This document shows, piece by piece, positions 18,449-27,065 of a stretch of DNA of 64,000 bases. Below the pieces are notes generated by a model. That model saw only the letters and a list, made by a program, of their open reading frames with translations. It was not told the origin of the DNA and did not search any database. Within the stretch, counting starts at the first letter, position 1. Every line of letters begins with the position of its first letter. The DNA comes from Methylococcus capsulatus. Its GTDB lineage: Bacteria; Pseudomonadota; Gammaproteobacteria; Methylococcales; Methylococcaceae. A program made the position numbers and the translations under genes. The stretch covers positions 1,280,001-1,344,000 of the forward strand of contig NZ_CP104311.1 in NCBI RefSeq assembly GCF_036864975.1, given 5' to 3'.

Positions 18449-18585
18449 CCGGCTCGGGGCTGTGGAGCAGCCGATGTGGTAGGTAGTAGGCGACATCCCT
18501 GTCGATTACGGCTCGTGCTTGTCGCAAGGCGCTCCACGCGAAGGTACACATTCCGACGCGGAAGATGCGCGTCGGAGGACTTGGA

Positions 18586-18759
18586 TCAAGGAGCGTGTTT
18601 GTAGGCGGAGTTGGCTGCGTCTTCCTCAATGGCTTTGGCGGCAGTGACGTATTTGCCGTGTTCACTGCTCTTGACCATGGCGAGCGTCACGACGACTGCG
18701 ATGACCAGACCCGCGATGTAAAACCAGAAATAATCTTTCTCTTCTTTGGCGTCGTTCAT
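18586..18759 (-). CDS. Small single-span membrane protein (57 residues)
   Basis: ATG 18759 has a perfect GAGGAG five bases upstream. The product begins MNDAKEEKDYFWFYIAGL, with one membrane helix (about residues 10-31) and a charged C-terminal tail ending KHAP. I do not recognise a family. It resembles the 56-residue product at 48200: both have an acidic/lysine start, then aromatic (F)W-x-YI-x-GL, one helix, then a K-rich tail with A-IEED or EIDEQ. A TTGAC-N4-GTCAA box and -10 element upstream suggest control by an FNR/FixK-type regulator. It lies downstream of hydrogenase genes on the same strand but has its own promoter. Confidence 0.75.
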   Translation of the reverse strand: MNDAKEEKDYFWFYIAGLVIAVVVTLAMVKSSEHGKYVTAAKAIEEDAANSAYKHAP

Positions 18760-18808
18760 GGTTACTCCTCATATTGTTTTGGTGACGCTGTATTAAGCCA
18801 GCGTTGAC

Positions 18809-18850
18809 AATATATAGAGACTCTCTGGCTCCTTCTTTGACGGGGGTCAA
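18809..18850 (-). promoter_or_regulatory. FNR/FixK-type box with class II promoter layout
   Basis: A perfect 14-base palindrome TTGAC-CCCC-GTCAA lies at 18850-18837 (minus strand). A TATATT -10 element at 18814-18809 predicts a transcript start near 18802. The box centre (18843.5) is then 41.5 bases upstream, the exact class II activation distance of FNR-family regulators. The downstream gene is the 57-residue membrane protein at 18759. Which regulator binds is an inference. Confidence 0.6.
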
Positions 18851-18883
18851 GGTTTCGACGGATGCAAGCCGCCGAGCCTGGGC

Positions 18884-19720
18884 TCATGTCAACTGCGCTA
18901 GGGCTTCAGCGATCCGTTCCCGCGAGTTCTCGAGGTCTTCCGGCGCGGCCGGCACGATGGCAGGCAGCGCGGTGATTTCCAGCGTATTGAGGATCAGTTG
19001 GCCGGGGGAGTTGAAATACTGCACCCACCACACCTTTGGCAAGCGGGTCAGGCTCACGCGGCAATCGCCGTAGCCCCGGGACAGAATGGAAAGGCCTGCG
19101 GTTCCCAGCGTGTCGATCAGGAATTTTGAATCTTCCGGTGTCAGCGGCAGCAGCGACAGGTTGATGACATGAGGACGATCGGCCGAACAGTCTGCCGAAT
19201 GGTCGAAGATCTCCGTCAGCAACGCCGGGGCATTCATCAAACCTTCCGGAAAGACTTGAGGACACTGCGGCGGCTCATCGGCGGTCAGACGCTCGGCCCA
19301 TTCGTACACTGCCTCCGGCGCAGGCCCGGTTTCGACGTCGTCCCGCCGCAACCGACCGTCGACGTAATGCTGTATGCGCCAGACTCCTGCGAACACCGAT
19401 TCCCGGATCACCAGCCGATCACGCGGCCCGGCGATATTTATCAGCACCTCGCCTTCGCCGAGCACTTCGTCGACAAAGCGCCTGCTCGCAGGATCGCGGG
19501 CAGCGAGATTGACGCGGCCCGGGGCGCCGCCGAGCCGCTCGATCACTGTCCGCAGCACGGCGCGTCCGCCGCCGGTTTCCTCCCGGCTCAGCGCGTGCAA
19601 AAGTGGCGGCGTGAAGGTCGCCATGGCTTCCGGCATGGGTGGATAGGCGCATTCGGGGTCATCAGGCGGGCGGATGAGCGGTGTGTTTCCGGTCGCTATG
19701 AAAGCAAAATCGTCTTGCAT
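18884..19720 (-). CDS. hupH: Hydrogenase expression/formation protein (HupH/HyaF family)
   Basis: A 278-residue cytoplasmic protein of the HupH/HyaF family, which helps assemble or protect the hydrogenase small subunit before export. The C-terminal region carries the family segment SILSRGYGDCRVSLT and VWWVQYFNSPGQLILNTLE. I chose ATG 19720, which has AAGGA six bases upstream and begins MQDDFAFIATGNTPLI; the longer frame to 19810 runs back into hupD without a ribosome site. It overlaps hupD by 25 bases and ends the hup operon. Confidence 0.85.
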   Translation of the reverse strand: MQDDFAFIATGNTPLIRPPDDPECAYPPMPEAMATFTPPLLHALSREETGGGRAVLRTVIERLGGAPGRVNLAARDPASRRFVDEVLGEGEVLINIAGPRDRLVIRESVFAGVWRIQHYVDGRLRRDDVETGPAPEAVYEWAERLTADEPPQCPQVFPEGLMNAPALLTEIFDHSADCSADRPHVINLSLLPLTPEDSKFLIDTLGTAGLSILSRGYGDCRVSLTRLPKVWWVQYFNSPGQLILNTLEITALPAIVPAAPEDLENSRERIAEALAQLT

Positions 19721-20370
19721 GGAAGATCCTTGGAGATGTCGGAGTCCCGGGCGGGGTGGGTCGTCTTGCGTGGATCGCCTGGTAGAAAGCGGACATCGCC
19801 GATGCGGCAAGCGGCTTCGGCCGAAGGTCGCTGGCGTTCGTACTGCGTCATCTCCAGGGCATCGGCCGTGCAGTCCCCAGCGGGCCGGCGCCAGCCGGGC
19901 AGGCCGAGTTCTGCGCAGAAGGCGAGTATCCTGGCGATGGCGGGTTCGAGTTGCGCCTTGACGGGCGGCGTCAGGCTGCCGCCAAAGTCCTCCATGTCGA
20001 CCGGCTGCACGCCCACCAGGTAAAGTCGCTCAGGCCCTTGCCCCATCAGCTTGCACAAGGCCAGCACCTCTTGGAAGCTGACCTGGTGCAGGCTGGTCTT
20101 GCCTGAATGCAGGTAGGCGGGCACGTCCTCGTCCCGGGCTTCTAGCAGCGATGCCGGTGCCTGGCCGAAATCCACCGCGTCGGCGACGATGAGTACCTCG
20201 CTTTCCTGGACGTAAGGGATCAGCGCCAGCCCTTGGGTGCCGCCGTCCATCACGGTGACGTTCTCAGGGAAAACGTAATCCCGCTGCAATGCCTGGGCGA
20301 CGCGCACGCCAAAGCCCTCGTCCGCCCATAGCAGATTGCCGATGCCTAAGATCAGGACGCGGGGAAGCAT
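19696..20370 (-). CDS. hupD: Hydrogenase maturation endopeptidase
   Basis: A 224-residue HupD/HyaD/HybD family protease that removes the C-terminal tail of the hydrogenase large subunit after nickel insertion. It has the family start VLILGIGNLLWADEGFGVRV, VADAVDFG and SLHQVSFQEVL, supplying the expected Glu, Asp and His nickel-sensing ligands. The C-terminal extension after about residue 175 is Arg-rich and less typical. It begins four bases after hupC stops. Confidence 0.92.
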   Translation of the reverse strand: MLPRVLILGIGNLLWADEGFGVRVAQALQRDYVFPENVTVMDGGTQGLALIPYVQESEVLIVADAVDFGQAPASLLEARDEDVPAYLHSGKTSLHQVSFQEVLALCKLMGQGPERLYLVGVQPVDMEDFGGSLTPPVKAQLEPAIARILAFCAELGLPGWRRPAGDCTADALEMTQYERQRPSAEAACRIGDVRFLPGDPRKTTHPARDSDISKDLPCKTILLS

Positions 20371-20374
20371 CGGA

Positions 20375-21061
20375 TCACGGACGCTCGTCCTTCCATACCC
20401 GCCAGCCGTCGATCATGGTGGTGGTGACGGACTGGCGCGACAAGTGCTGTTCCCTCACCGCCACGTAGACGTGGACGAGCGTGAAGATCACCAGGTACCA
20501 CATGCCCAGATGATGCAGGCTGTGGACCTGCTGGCTACCGCCCAGGGCGGGCAGCACCCAGCCGAAGGCATTGGCGGCCCAACTTCCCGTGCCCAGCCCC
20601 TCGCCATATAGGGCGAAGCCGGTCGCGATCATGAAGAGGCTCCCGAGCACATAGAACAGGAACATGGCCAGCCCGGCAAGCGGGTTGTGGCCCGCGTGCT
20701 TGCGGGGCTCTTCGACCAGAAACAGGTACCAGCGGACCTCGTGCAGCAGCGCCTGCCACCAGTGGACGTCGTGGATGCGCGGCGCGAACAGCTCGCGGGC
20801 ATACCGGTTGCCCACCAGCGCCCAGTAGGCGCGGCCGATCAGGCCGACGGCCAGCACATAACCGGCGGAGAAGTGAGCGAAGCGGATGTAACCCATCAAG
20901 TAGTGGTCGCTGGCCTCGCCGGAAGTCACCACCGGCGGCCAGGCTATCAGGAAGCCCGTGACCACCAGCACGACGATGGCGAGGGCGTTAACCCAGTGCC
21001 ACAGCCGTACCGGCTTCTCGTAGACGTAGACCGGTTCGCTAAAACTATCGACGCTCGCCAT
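20375..21061 (-). CDS. hupC: Ni/Fe-hydrogenase b-type cytochrome
   Basis: A 228-residue inner-membrane dihaem cytochrome b that takes electrons from the HupSL dimer to the quinone pool. Four membrane helices and the expected haem-ligand histidines are visible in RLWHWVNAL, RFAHFSAGYV and HSLHHLGMWYL. The start is ATG 21061 (MASVDSFSEPVYVYEKPVR), with GAGG upstream. The longer open frame towards 21739 is an artefact that overlaps hupE. It follows hupE after 11 bases. Confidence 0.93.
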   Translation of the reverse strand: MASVDSFSEPVYVYEKPVRLWHWVNALAIVVLVVTGFLIAWPPVVTSGEASDHYLMGYIRFAHFSAGYVLAVGLIGRAYWALVGNRYARELFAPRIHDVHWWQALLHEVRWYLFLVEEPRKHAGHNPLAGLAMFLFYVLGSLFMIATGFALYGEGLGTGSWAANAFGWVLPALGGSQQVHSLHHLGMWYLVIFTLVHVYVAVREQHLSRQSVTTTMIDGWRVWKDERP

Positions 21062-21072
21062 GGCCGCAGACC

Positions 21073-21651
21073 TCACAATGTTTGCGTCAGCAGCGCCAGC
21101 CCCATGGCGCCCATCGCCGCGCCGCAGCTGCGGTACCAAGCCGGCTTTGCCAGCAGCCACACGCCCAGGATGACGCCGGTCAGGTGCAGCAGGCCGGTGG
21201 CGGTGATGAAGCCTACGGCATAAGTCCATCGTTTGGCATCCAGGCCGATCTCGGCCCCGTGTGCATAGCCGTGGAACAGTGCGAACAGGCCGACCAGGCT
21301 CAAGGCGGTGAACTGCGATAGGCGGACCTTGCCCGCCACTAGCAGTCCGAGCAGTACGACCGAGGCGGCGACGCCGGTCTCGGTGTGAGCCAGCGGAGTG
21401 CCGGCTGCGCCCAGCCATCCGCCCAGCCCCATGACCGCCATGAACGCCAGGGGCAGCAGCCACACCCGCCGCGGCGCAACGGTGACCGCCCACAGCCCCA
21501 CGGCGATCATGGCCAGGAGATGGTCGGTGCCGAGAAAGGGATGGATGAAGCCGGACACGAAGCCCTCGACGGGATGCGCGCCGGTATGGGCGAGCGCGAC
21601 GGGGCTCAGCGCCAACAGACTCGCCGTTCCGAACCAATAAATAGGACGCAT
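21073..21651 (-). CDS. hupE: HupE/UreJ family nickel permease
   Basis: A 192-residue membrane protein with a signal-like first segment (LLALSPVALAHTGAHP) and the family motif HPFLGTDHLLAMIAVGLWA; a second His-rich stretch is LFHGYAHGAEIG. About six membrane helices are present. It is expected to import nickel for the hydrogenase. ATG 21651 has AAGGAG six bases upstream. Its place between hupL and hupC follows the S-L-E-C-D order reported for Methylococcus. Confidence 0.92.
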   Translation of the reverse strand: MRPIYWFGTASLLALSPVALAHTGAHPVEGFVSGFIHPFLGTDHLLAMIAVGLWAVTVAPRRVWLLPLAFMAVMGLGGWLGAAGTPLAHTETGVAASVVLLGLLVAGKVRLSQFTALSLVGLFALFHGYAHGAEIGLDAKRWTYAVGFITATGLLHLTGVILGVWLLAKPAWYRSCGAAMGAMGLALLTQTL

Positions 21652-21689
21652 GGTTATCTCCTTGAATTTGTTCGGGTTTTCTAACGCGA

Positions 21690-23483
21690 TCAGCGCACCT
21701 TGACTCGCGTGACTTCCCGCCCGTCCTTGTCCATGACATGGGTCGAGCAGGCCAGGCAGGGATCGAAGCTGTGCAGAGTGCGCAGGATTTCCAGGGGTTG
21801 GTCCGGATTTTCCACCTTGGTGTTTATCAGGGATGCCTCGAACGCACCGATGTTGCCCTTGGGGTCGCGTGGCGAGCCGTTCCAGGTGGTGGGCACGATG
21901 CACTGGTAGTTGTCGATCTTGCCGTCCTTGATCTTGATCCAGTGCCCCAGCGCTCCGCGCGGCGCTTCCGTTGTGCCCGCGCCCATGGCTTCCTTGGGCC
22001 ACCTGTCCGGTTCCCACCGAGCCGTGTTGGCAGTGGCCAGATCGCCTGCCTTGATGTTGTTCATCAGTTTGTCCTGGAAATGCCGCATCAGATGCGCGCA
22101 ATACTGGGCTTCCAGGCCGCGGGCGGCGGTGCGGCCCAGCGTAGAGAACAGCGCGGTCAGCGGCAGGCCGAGATCGGTGAGCAGCTTGTCCACCGGCTCT
22201 TTGATTTCCGGGATGCCCTTGGCGTAGCCGACGACGTAGCGGGCCAGCGGGCCGACCTCCATGGCGTGTCCGCGCCAGCGCGGCGCCTTGATCCACGAGT
22301 ACTTGGCGCTTTCGTCGAGGTTCTCGATGTGGGTGCGGGTCCCCTTGGTGTTGCGTCCGAGCGCGAAGTTCGGCTGGGTGACGCCGTCGAAAGGATGCAG
22401 TCCGCGGTCCTCGTCGTCGTACTTGTACCAGGAATGGGTGACGAACTCCTGGATTTGCTCCGGGTCCTTCAGGTCGACCTCGTGGATTTCCTTCAGGTTG
22501 CCGTTGATGATGGCGCCGTGCGGCAGCAGTAGGTTGTTCACCGAGCGGTCGTTGGCTTTTTCCGGAATGTCGCCATAGGACAGCACATTGGTGGCCGACA
22601 GACCCCCGCCATACAGCCAGTCCTTGTAGAAGCTGGCGATCGCCTGGAGGTCGGGCAGGTAGACCTGTTCGATGAACTCGATGGTCTGGTCGATGATGGA
22701 GGACACCAGATTGAGGCGTTCCATGTTGACCGCGCCCACAGCGCCGACGCCGTCGACGTTGATGGCGCAGGTCACGCCGCCGACCAGCCAGTTCGGATGC
22801 GGGTTCTTGCCGCCGTAGACCGTGTGGATCTTGACAATTTCCTTCTGGAAATCCAGCGCCTCCAGGTAATGCGCCACTGCCATCAGATTGGCTTCCGGCG
22901 GCAAACGGTAGGCCGGGTTGCCCCAATAGCCGTTGCCGAACGGGCCAAGCTGGCCGCTCTCGACAAACTTCTTCAGCCGGCTGGCGATGTCGTGGAAATA
23001 GCCCGGTGACGACTTGGGCCAGGGCGAAATACTCTGCGCCAGTTCGGAGGTGGCTTTCGGATTGGCATTGAGCGCGCTGACCACGTCCACCCAGTCCAGC
23101 GCGTGCAGATGGTAGAAATGCACGAGATGGTCATGGGCCTGCAGGGTGAGCTGCATGATGTTGCGGATGGAGTTGGCGTTCTCCGGAATGTCGATCCCCA
23201 GCGCGTCCTCCACCGCCCGCACCGAAGTCAGGGCGTGGGTGCCGGTGCAGACACCGCAGATCCTTTCGGTGAAGGCCCAGGCATCGCGCGGGTCGCGGCC
23301 CTTCAGGATGACCTCCAGGCCGCGCCACATGGTGCCGCTGGAGACCGCGTTGCGGATGATGTTGTCGTCGTCCACATTCACTTCGCAGCGCATATGGCCC
23401 TCGATGCGGGTGACCGGATCGACCACGATCCGCTTGCCGGCGTCGTTGAGGGTGAAACCGTTGGGTGTTTGAATGGCGGTCAT
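21690..23483 (-). CDS. hupL: [NiFe] uptake hydrogenase large subunit
   Basis: A 597-residue group 1 [NiFe] hydrogenase catalytic subunit. The N-terminal nickel-binding motif [13 protein letters not shown] and the C-terminal DPCLACSTH supply the four cysteine ligands. The sequence continues 15 residues beyond that histidine, the tail expected to be removed by HupD. The product has no signal peptide and is exported with the Tat-tagged small subunit. It starts 15 bases after hupS. Confidence 0.97.
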   Translation of the reverse strand: MTAIQTPNGFTLNDAGKRIVVDPVTRIEGHMRCEVNVDDDNIIRNAVSSGTMWRGLEVILKGRDPRDAWAFTERICGVCTGTHALTSVRAVEDALGIDIPENANSIRNIMQLTLQAHDHLVHFYHLHALDWVDVVSALNANPKATSELAQSISPWPKSSPGYFHDIASRLKKFVESGQLGPFGNGYWGNPAYRLPPEANLMAVAHYLEALDFQKEIVKIHTVYGGKNPHPNWLVGGVTCAINVDGVGAVGAVNMERLNLVSSIIDQTIEFIEQVYLPDLQAIASFYKDWLYGGGLSATNVLSYGDIPEKANDRSVNNLLLPHGAIINGNLKEIHEVDLKDPEQIQEFVTHSWYKYDDEDRGLHPFDGVTQPNFALGRNTKGTRTHIENLDESAKYSWIKAPRWRGHAMEVGPLARYVVGYAKGIPEIKEPVDKLLTDLGLPLTALFSTLGRTAARGLEAQYCAHLMRHFQDKLMNNIKAGDLATANTARWEPDRWPKEAMGAGTTEAPRGALGHWIKIKDGKIDNYQCIVPTTWNGSPRDPKGNIGAFEASLINTKVENPDQPLEILRTLHSFDPCLACSTHVMDKDGREVTRVKVR

Positions 23484-23498
23484 GGTGCTCCCCGAGGC

Positions 23499-24587
23499 TT
23501 ATTCTTGAGTTTCTTTCTCGTGGTCTTTCTTCTTGGCGATCGAGATGGCCGCATGCGCGGCGATGCCGGCGCCCACAGCGCCGGCGGCGACCAGTCCGAC
23601 CTTGTCGGCATTGGCTTCGACGCCGAACACGTTGAGCCCGGTGACGCGGTCGTAGAACGAGCCCTTGTCCCAGAAATTCTCCTCGGAGCAGCCGATGCAG
23701 CCGTGGCCGGACTGGATCGGGAAAGAGACGCCGTTGTTCCACCGCACCGTCGAGCAGGCGTTGTAGGTTGTGGGTCCCTTGCAGCCGACCTTGTACAAAC
23801 AGTGGCCCTTGCGCGCGGCTTCGTCGTCCCAGTGCTCGACGAACTGGCCGGCGTCGAAGTGGGAGCGGCGGTAGCATTTGTCATGGATGCGCTGGCCGTA
23901 GAACATCTTGGGCCGGCCCTGGGCATCGAGTTCGGGAATCTTGTCGAAGGCCAGCATATAGGTCACGACGCCCGTCATGACCTCGGCGATGGGCGGGCAG
24001 CCGGGCACCTTGATGATGGGCTTGTCGGTGATGACCTTATGGATCGGTGTGGCCTGGGTCGGATTGGGGCGGGCCGCTTGCACGCAGCCGTTGGATGCGC
24101 AGGAACCCCAAGCAATAATGGCGGCAGCGTCCTTGGCGGCATAGCGCAGCCGCTCGACGAAGGGTTTGCCGCCGACGATGCAGAACATGCCGTCCTCGTT
24201 CAGCGGAGGGTTACCCTCCACGGCCAGGATGTAGCGGCCCTTGTACTTCTGCATGGTGTCTTCCAGCATGGCTTCCGCCTGGAAGCCGGCGGCCGCCATG
24301 AGGGTGTCGTCATAGTCCAGCGAGAGCATGGACAGCACCACGTCCTTGGCCAGCGGGTGGGCGGAGCGGATGAAGGACTCGGAACAGCAGGTGCATTCCA
24401 GGCCATGCAGCCATAGCACCGGCGTGCGCGGCTTGGTCTCCATGGCGTGGGCGATTGTGCCGATGAATTCCGGCCCCAGTGCGAGGGCCGATGCGGTCAA
24501 GCCGCAGAACTTGAGAAAACTGCGCCGGGTCACCCCTTGGCGGCGCATCACTTCGTAGAACGTGTCCGGGCGTGCGGTCGTAGCCAT
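23499..24587 (-). CDS. hupS: [NiFe] uptake hydrogenase small subunit
   Basis: A 362-residue Fe-S subunit. The N-terminus carries the Tat signal [12 protein letters not shown], followed after cleavage by [13 protein letters not shown], which holds the proximal cluster cysteines. Further cysteines for the medial and distal clusters lie in the C-terminal half (about residues 260-300). A C-terminal membrane anchor of about 20 residues precedes a KKKDHEKE tail. It is first in the hup operon and has GAGGAGG upstream. No hyp maturation genes lie in this window. Confidence 0.97.
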   Translation of the reverse strand: MATTARPDTFYEVMRRQGVTRRSFLKFCGLTASALALGPEFIGTIAHAMETKPRTPVLWLHGLECTCCSESFIRSAHPLAKDVVLSMLSLDYDDTLMAAAGFQAEAMLEDTMQKYKGRYILAVEGNPPLNEDGMFCIVGGKPFVERLRYAAKDAAAIIAWGSCASNGCVQAARPNPTQATPIHKVITDKPIIKVPGCPPIAEVMTGVVTYMLAFDKIPELDAQGRPKMFYGQRIHDKCYRRSHFDAGQFVEHWDDEAARKGHCLYKVGCKGPTTYNACSTVRWNNGVSFPIQSGHGCIGCSEENFWDKGSFYDRVTGLNVFGVEANADKVGLVAAGAVGAGIAAHAAISIAKKKDHEKETQE

Positions 24588-24706
24588 GCGTCCTCCTCGA
24601 AGCCTGAGTCAGCCTTTGGATCCGACGCGCCAGCCCTGCTATGGCTCACTCGCCGGTCTTATTGTTGTCGATGACGGTTAAACCTTACTGGAAACATGGG
24701 AAATGC

Positions 24707-24735
24707 TTTCTACGAGGTTTGAGCGACAATGTCAA
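24707..24735 (-). promoter_or_regulatory. Putative sigma-70 promoter of the hup operon
   Basis: On the minus strand TTGACA (24735-24730) is followed after exactly 17 bases by TAGAAA (24712-24707). This is a perfect -35 with a four-of-six -10, about 115 bases before the hupS start. I see no -24/-12 element in the 177-base gap, so the operon does not look sigma-54 dependent. Confidence 0.5.
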
Positions 24736-24764
24736 TCGTGGAGGAGAGGAAAAAGATGCCCGGC

Positions 24765-25352
24765 CTACCGGAGTTCGGCCGCCTCGTCCGGCCTGGGCAT
24801 GTCCACCCCCAGGCTGATCACGAAGCTCGAGGCTTCCTCGATCGTCATGCGGGATCGCCTGATCTTCGATTCGTGGAGAATCACGGTGAAGCCGGAGGTG
24901 GGGTTGGGAGAGGTCGGTACGTAGATCACGTACTGGTCCCCGATCCGGTTGGTCACGAAGGCCGGGACCCACAGACCCTCCTTCGGATATTCGATGTAGA
25001 CGACTTCCCGCAGCTTGGTCGATCCATCGCCGCGGAAGATGTTCACCAGTTTCTGAGTCACCCGGTAAAGGGTGCCTAGGAGCGGGATGCGGATGACCAG
25101 TTTTTCCACGAAATAGAGCAGGTGGGCCTTGCCGTGCTGCAGCAGGTAGCCGAAATAGGTGAGGAACAGCACGGCTACGGTGAACATGACACTGGGGATG
25201 AACAGGTTCCGGTAACTGCTAAAAAAACTCACCACGAAGTCTCTCAGCAGGTTTTCCACGTAGATCACGACCTGCAGGACGATGACGATGGGCAGGACGC
25301 CCAGCACGCCGATCAGAAAGTAATGCAGAATGCGCTGTGCCGACTGTTTCAT
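24765..25352 (-). CDS. DUF502 family membrane protein
   Basis: A 195-residue protein with two N-terminal membrane helices (about residues 10-32 and 50-72) and a C-terminal hydrophilic domain. Family-type segments are IPLLGTLYRVTQKLVNIF, VVYIEYPKEGLWVPAFVTN and VYVPTSPNPTSGFTVIL. The start at ATG 25352 has AGGAG seven bases upstream; the longer frame towards 25655 runs into the opposite gene's promoter region and lacks a ribosome site. Function is unknown. It lies upstream of hup on the same strand, but the gap holds a separate hup promoter. Confidence 0.85.
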   Translation of the reverse strand: MKQSAQRILHYFLIGVLGVLPIVIVLQVVIYVENLLRDFVVSFFSSYRNLFIPSVMFTVAVLFLTYFGYLLQHGKAHLLYFVEKLVIRIPLLGTLYRVTQKLVNIFRGDGSTKLREVVYIEYPKEGLWVPAFVTNRIGDQYVIYVPTSPNPTSGFTVILHESKIRRSRMTIEEASSFVISLGVDMPRPDEAAELR

Positions 25353-25553
25353 GAACGGATCTCCTGAGGACGGTGGCGACTGAGGATACCAGCCGTCCCC
25401 CTTTGCCGCGAGACGTCCTGCCGAAGTGTTGAGGGCTTTCGGGTTCTTGCGCTGGTCGAACGTTATAATCCCGCCGCGATTGCCGCCTGCGGCCGCGATC
25501 TTCGGGCGGTCCCCGGCATCCGTCCGGCGAAGCCGAAAATAACGGGAGTATCG

Positions 25554-25592
25554 ATGGTTTTTGAACAAAGGCTGGCAGAGGTGCGCCGATGA
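25554..25592 (+). CDS. Possible 12-residue leader peptide coupled to fetA
   Basis: ATG 25554 has GGGAG six bases upstream and encodes MVFEQRLAEVRR, ending in a TGA that overlaps the ATG of the next gene as ATGA. Length and placement suit a short upstream frame that couples translation to the ABC transporter gene. Nothing else supports it, and a chance frame is possible. Confidence 0.3.
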   Translation: MVFEQRLAEVRR

Positions 25593-26236
25593 CCGGACTG
25601 GTCCGGTTCGACCGCGTGTCGGTGGCTGTGGAAGGGCGCACGATTCTCCGCGCACTGAGCTTCGACATCCGCGAAGGCGAGAAGGCGGTGTTCAAGGGCA
25701 AATCGGGCTCGGGCAAGAGCTCGGTGCTCAAGACCCTGCTGGGGGTCTACCCAGTGGCGCAGGGTGAGGTCCGCTTCGCAGGTAGGACTCTCGACCGGGA
25801 CACCATCGGCGCGATTCGCGCTTGCGCCGCCTATATCGGCCAGGAACCTGTGTTGGGCGCGGACACGGTGCGGGAGGCGCTGCTGCTGCCGTTTGGGTTC
25901 AAGGCCCATCGCGGCAAGGCGCCTTCCGACGGCAGGCTGGCCGAGACCCTGGTCCGGCTCGGTCTCGCGCCATCGATCTTGGACCAGCACTGCAGCCGGG
26001 TTTCCGGCGGCGAGAAGCAGCGCATCGCCGTGGCCCGCGCCCAGCTCCTCGGCAAGCGGCTCTATCTGCTGGACGAGGTGACTTCCGCGCTGGACCCGGA
26101 AAGTAAGCGGGCGGTACAGGATTTTTTCACCGATCCGGCCCTCACCGTACTGTCGGTGGCGCACGATCCGGACTGGATCGCCCATTGCGATACCGTGTTC
26201 GAACTGGAGGACGGCCGTTTGGCCGCAGCGGGATGA
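25589..26236 (+). CDS. fetA: ABC transporter ATP-binding protein (FetA/YbbL-like)
   Basis: A 215-residue ABC ATPase with Walker A FKGKSGSGKSSVLK, a Q-loop region (AYIGQEPVLG), signature VSGGEKQRIAVARAQLL and Walker B LYLLDEVTSALD. It is translationally coupled (ATGA) to a permease of the FetB/YbbM family. In Escherichia coli the FetAB pair exports iron and helps resist peroxide; that role here is transferred by homology. A TATAAT sequence at 25464-25469 could be the promoter -10, but the -35 is poor. Confidence 0.85.
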   Translation: MTGLVRFDRVSVAVEGRTILRALSFDIREGEKAVFKGKSGSGKSSVLKTLLGVYPVAQGEVRFAGRTLDRDTIGAIRACAAYIGQEPVLGADTVREALLLPFGFKAHRGKAPSDGRLAETLVRLGLAPSILDQHCSRVSGGEKQRIAVARAQLLGKRLYLLDEVTSALDPESKRAVQDFFTDPALTVLSVAHDPDWIAHCDTVFELEDGRLAAAG

Positions 26237-27021
26237 TGGACACCGTCGACATATCCCAAACGAGAATGATGCTGCTCTATGGCATCGCCGTATTGCCCTG
26301 GCTGCTGCTGCGGGCCGCGGGGTTGCGCCTCTCGCGCGAACTATGGCTGAGCATCGTCCGGATGAGCGTGCAACTGGCACTGGTCGGCATCTATCTCAAA
26401 TACCTGTTCGCGATCAATGCGCCAGCTCTCAACGTCCTGTGGATCATGGTCATGCTCGTAGCGGCCGATTTCACCATTCTCCGCCGGGCCGGTCTCCGCA
26501 TCGGGCACTTTTTCCTTTCGACGCTTGCGGCCATCGCGGCCGGAACGGCGTTCTCGGTGGCTTATCTCCTGCTTTTGGTGATCCAGCCGGAGCCGATCTA
26601 CGACGCGCGTTATCTGGTGCCGCTGGCCGGCATGATCCTGGGCAACTGTCTGCAGGGCAATGTGATCGGCCTGGAACGGTTCTATTCCGCGATCCGGAAA
26701 AATGAGAACGAATACCTCACCTATCTGCTGCTGGGTGCGACCCGCCGCGAAGCGGTGCGGCCGTATTTCCGCGAGGCGCTCAAGGCATCCGTCAACCCGA
26801 CCTTAGCCAGCATGGCGACCCTCGGACTGGTGTCCCTGCCGGGCATGATGACTGGCCAGATTCTCGGCGGCAGTGAACCCTGGGTGGCGGTGAAATACCA
26901 GATCGCCATCATGCTCTGCATCTTTGCCAGTATGAGCCTGGCCGCTGTGCTCAACCTCTCCCTCAGCCTGCGCTTCGCTTTCGACGAGTTCGACGTGCTG
27001 CGGGAGGCGACTTTCAGATGA
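26233..27021 (+). CDS. fetB: ABC transporter permease (FetB/YbbM-like)
   Basis: A 262-residue polytopic membrane protein of the UPF0014 family. The core shows GMILGNCLQGNVIGLERFY and LLLGATRREAVRPYFREAL, followed by SLPGMMTGQILGG, all typical of FetB. ATG 26233 overlaps the ATPase stop. The frame is open from 26185, but that would overlap the ATPase by 52 bases. It forms a two-gene exporter with the upstream ATPase. Confidence 0.87.
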   Translation: MMDTVDISQTRMMLLYGIAVLPWLLLRAAGLRLSRELWLSIVRMSVQLALVGIYLKYLFAINAPALNVLWIMVMLVAADFTILRRAGLRIGHFFLSTLAAIAAGTAFSVAYLLLLVIQPEPIYDARYLVPLAGMILGNCLQGNVIGLERFYSAIRKNENEYLTYLLLGATRREAVRPYFREALKASVNPTLASMATLGLVSLPGMMTGQILGGSEPWVAVKYQIAIMLCIFASMSLAAVLNLSLSLRFAFDEFDVLREATFR

Positions 27022-27065
27022 CATTTAAGGTGGCGGTGCCCCCCCGGCTTTTCTCGTGGATGGAG

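Noticed and set aside
24588-24764. Sigma-54 promoter for the hydrogenase operon
   Set aside because: Many hup operons use sigma-54, but no GG-N10-GC element with the right flanks is present; a sigma-70 type promoter fits better.
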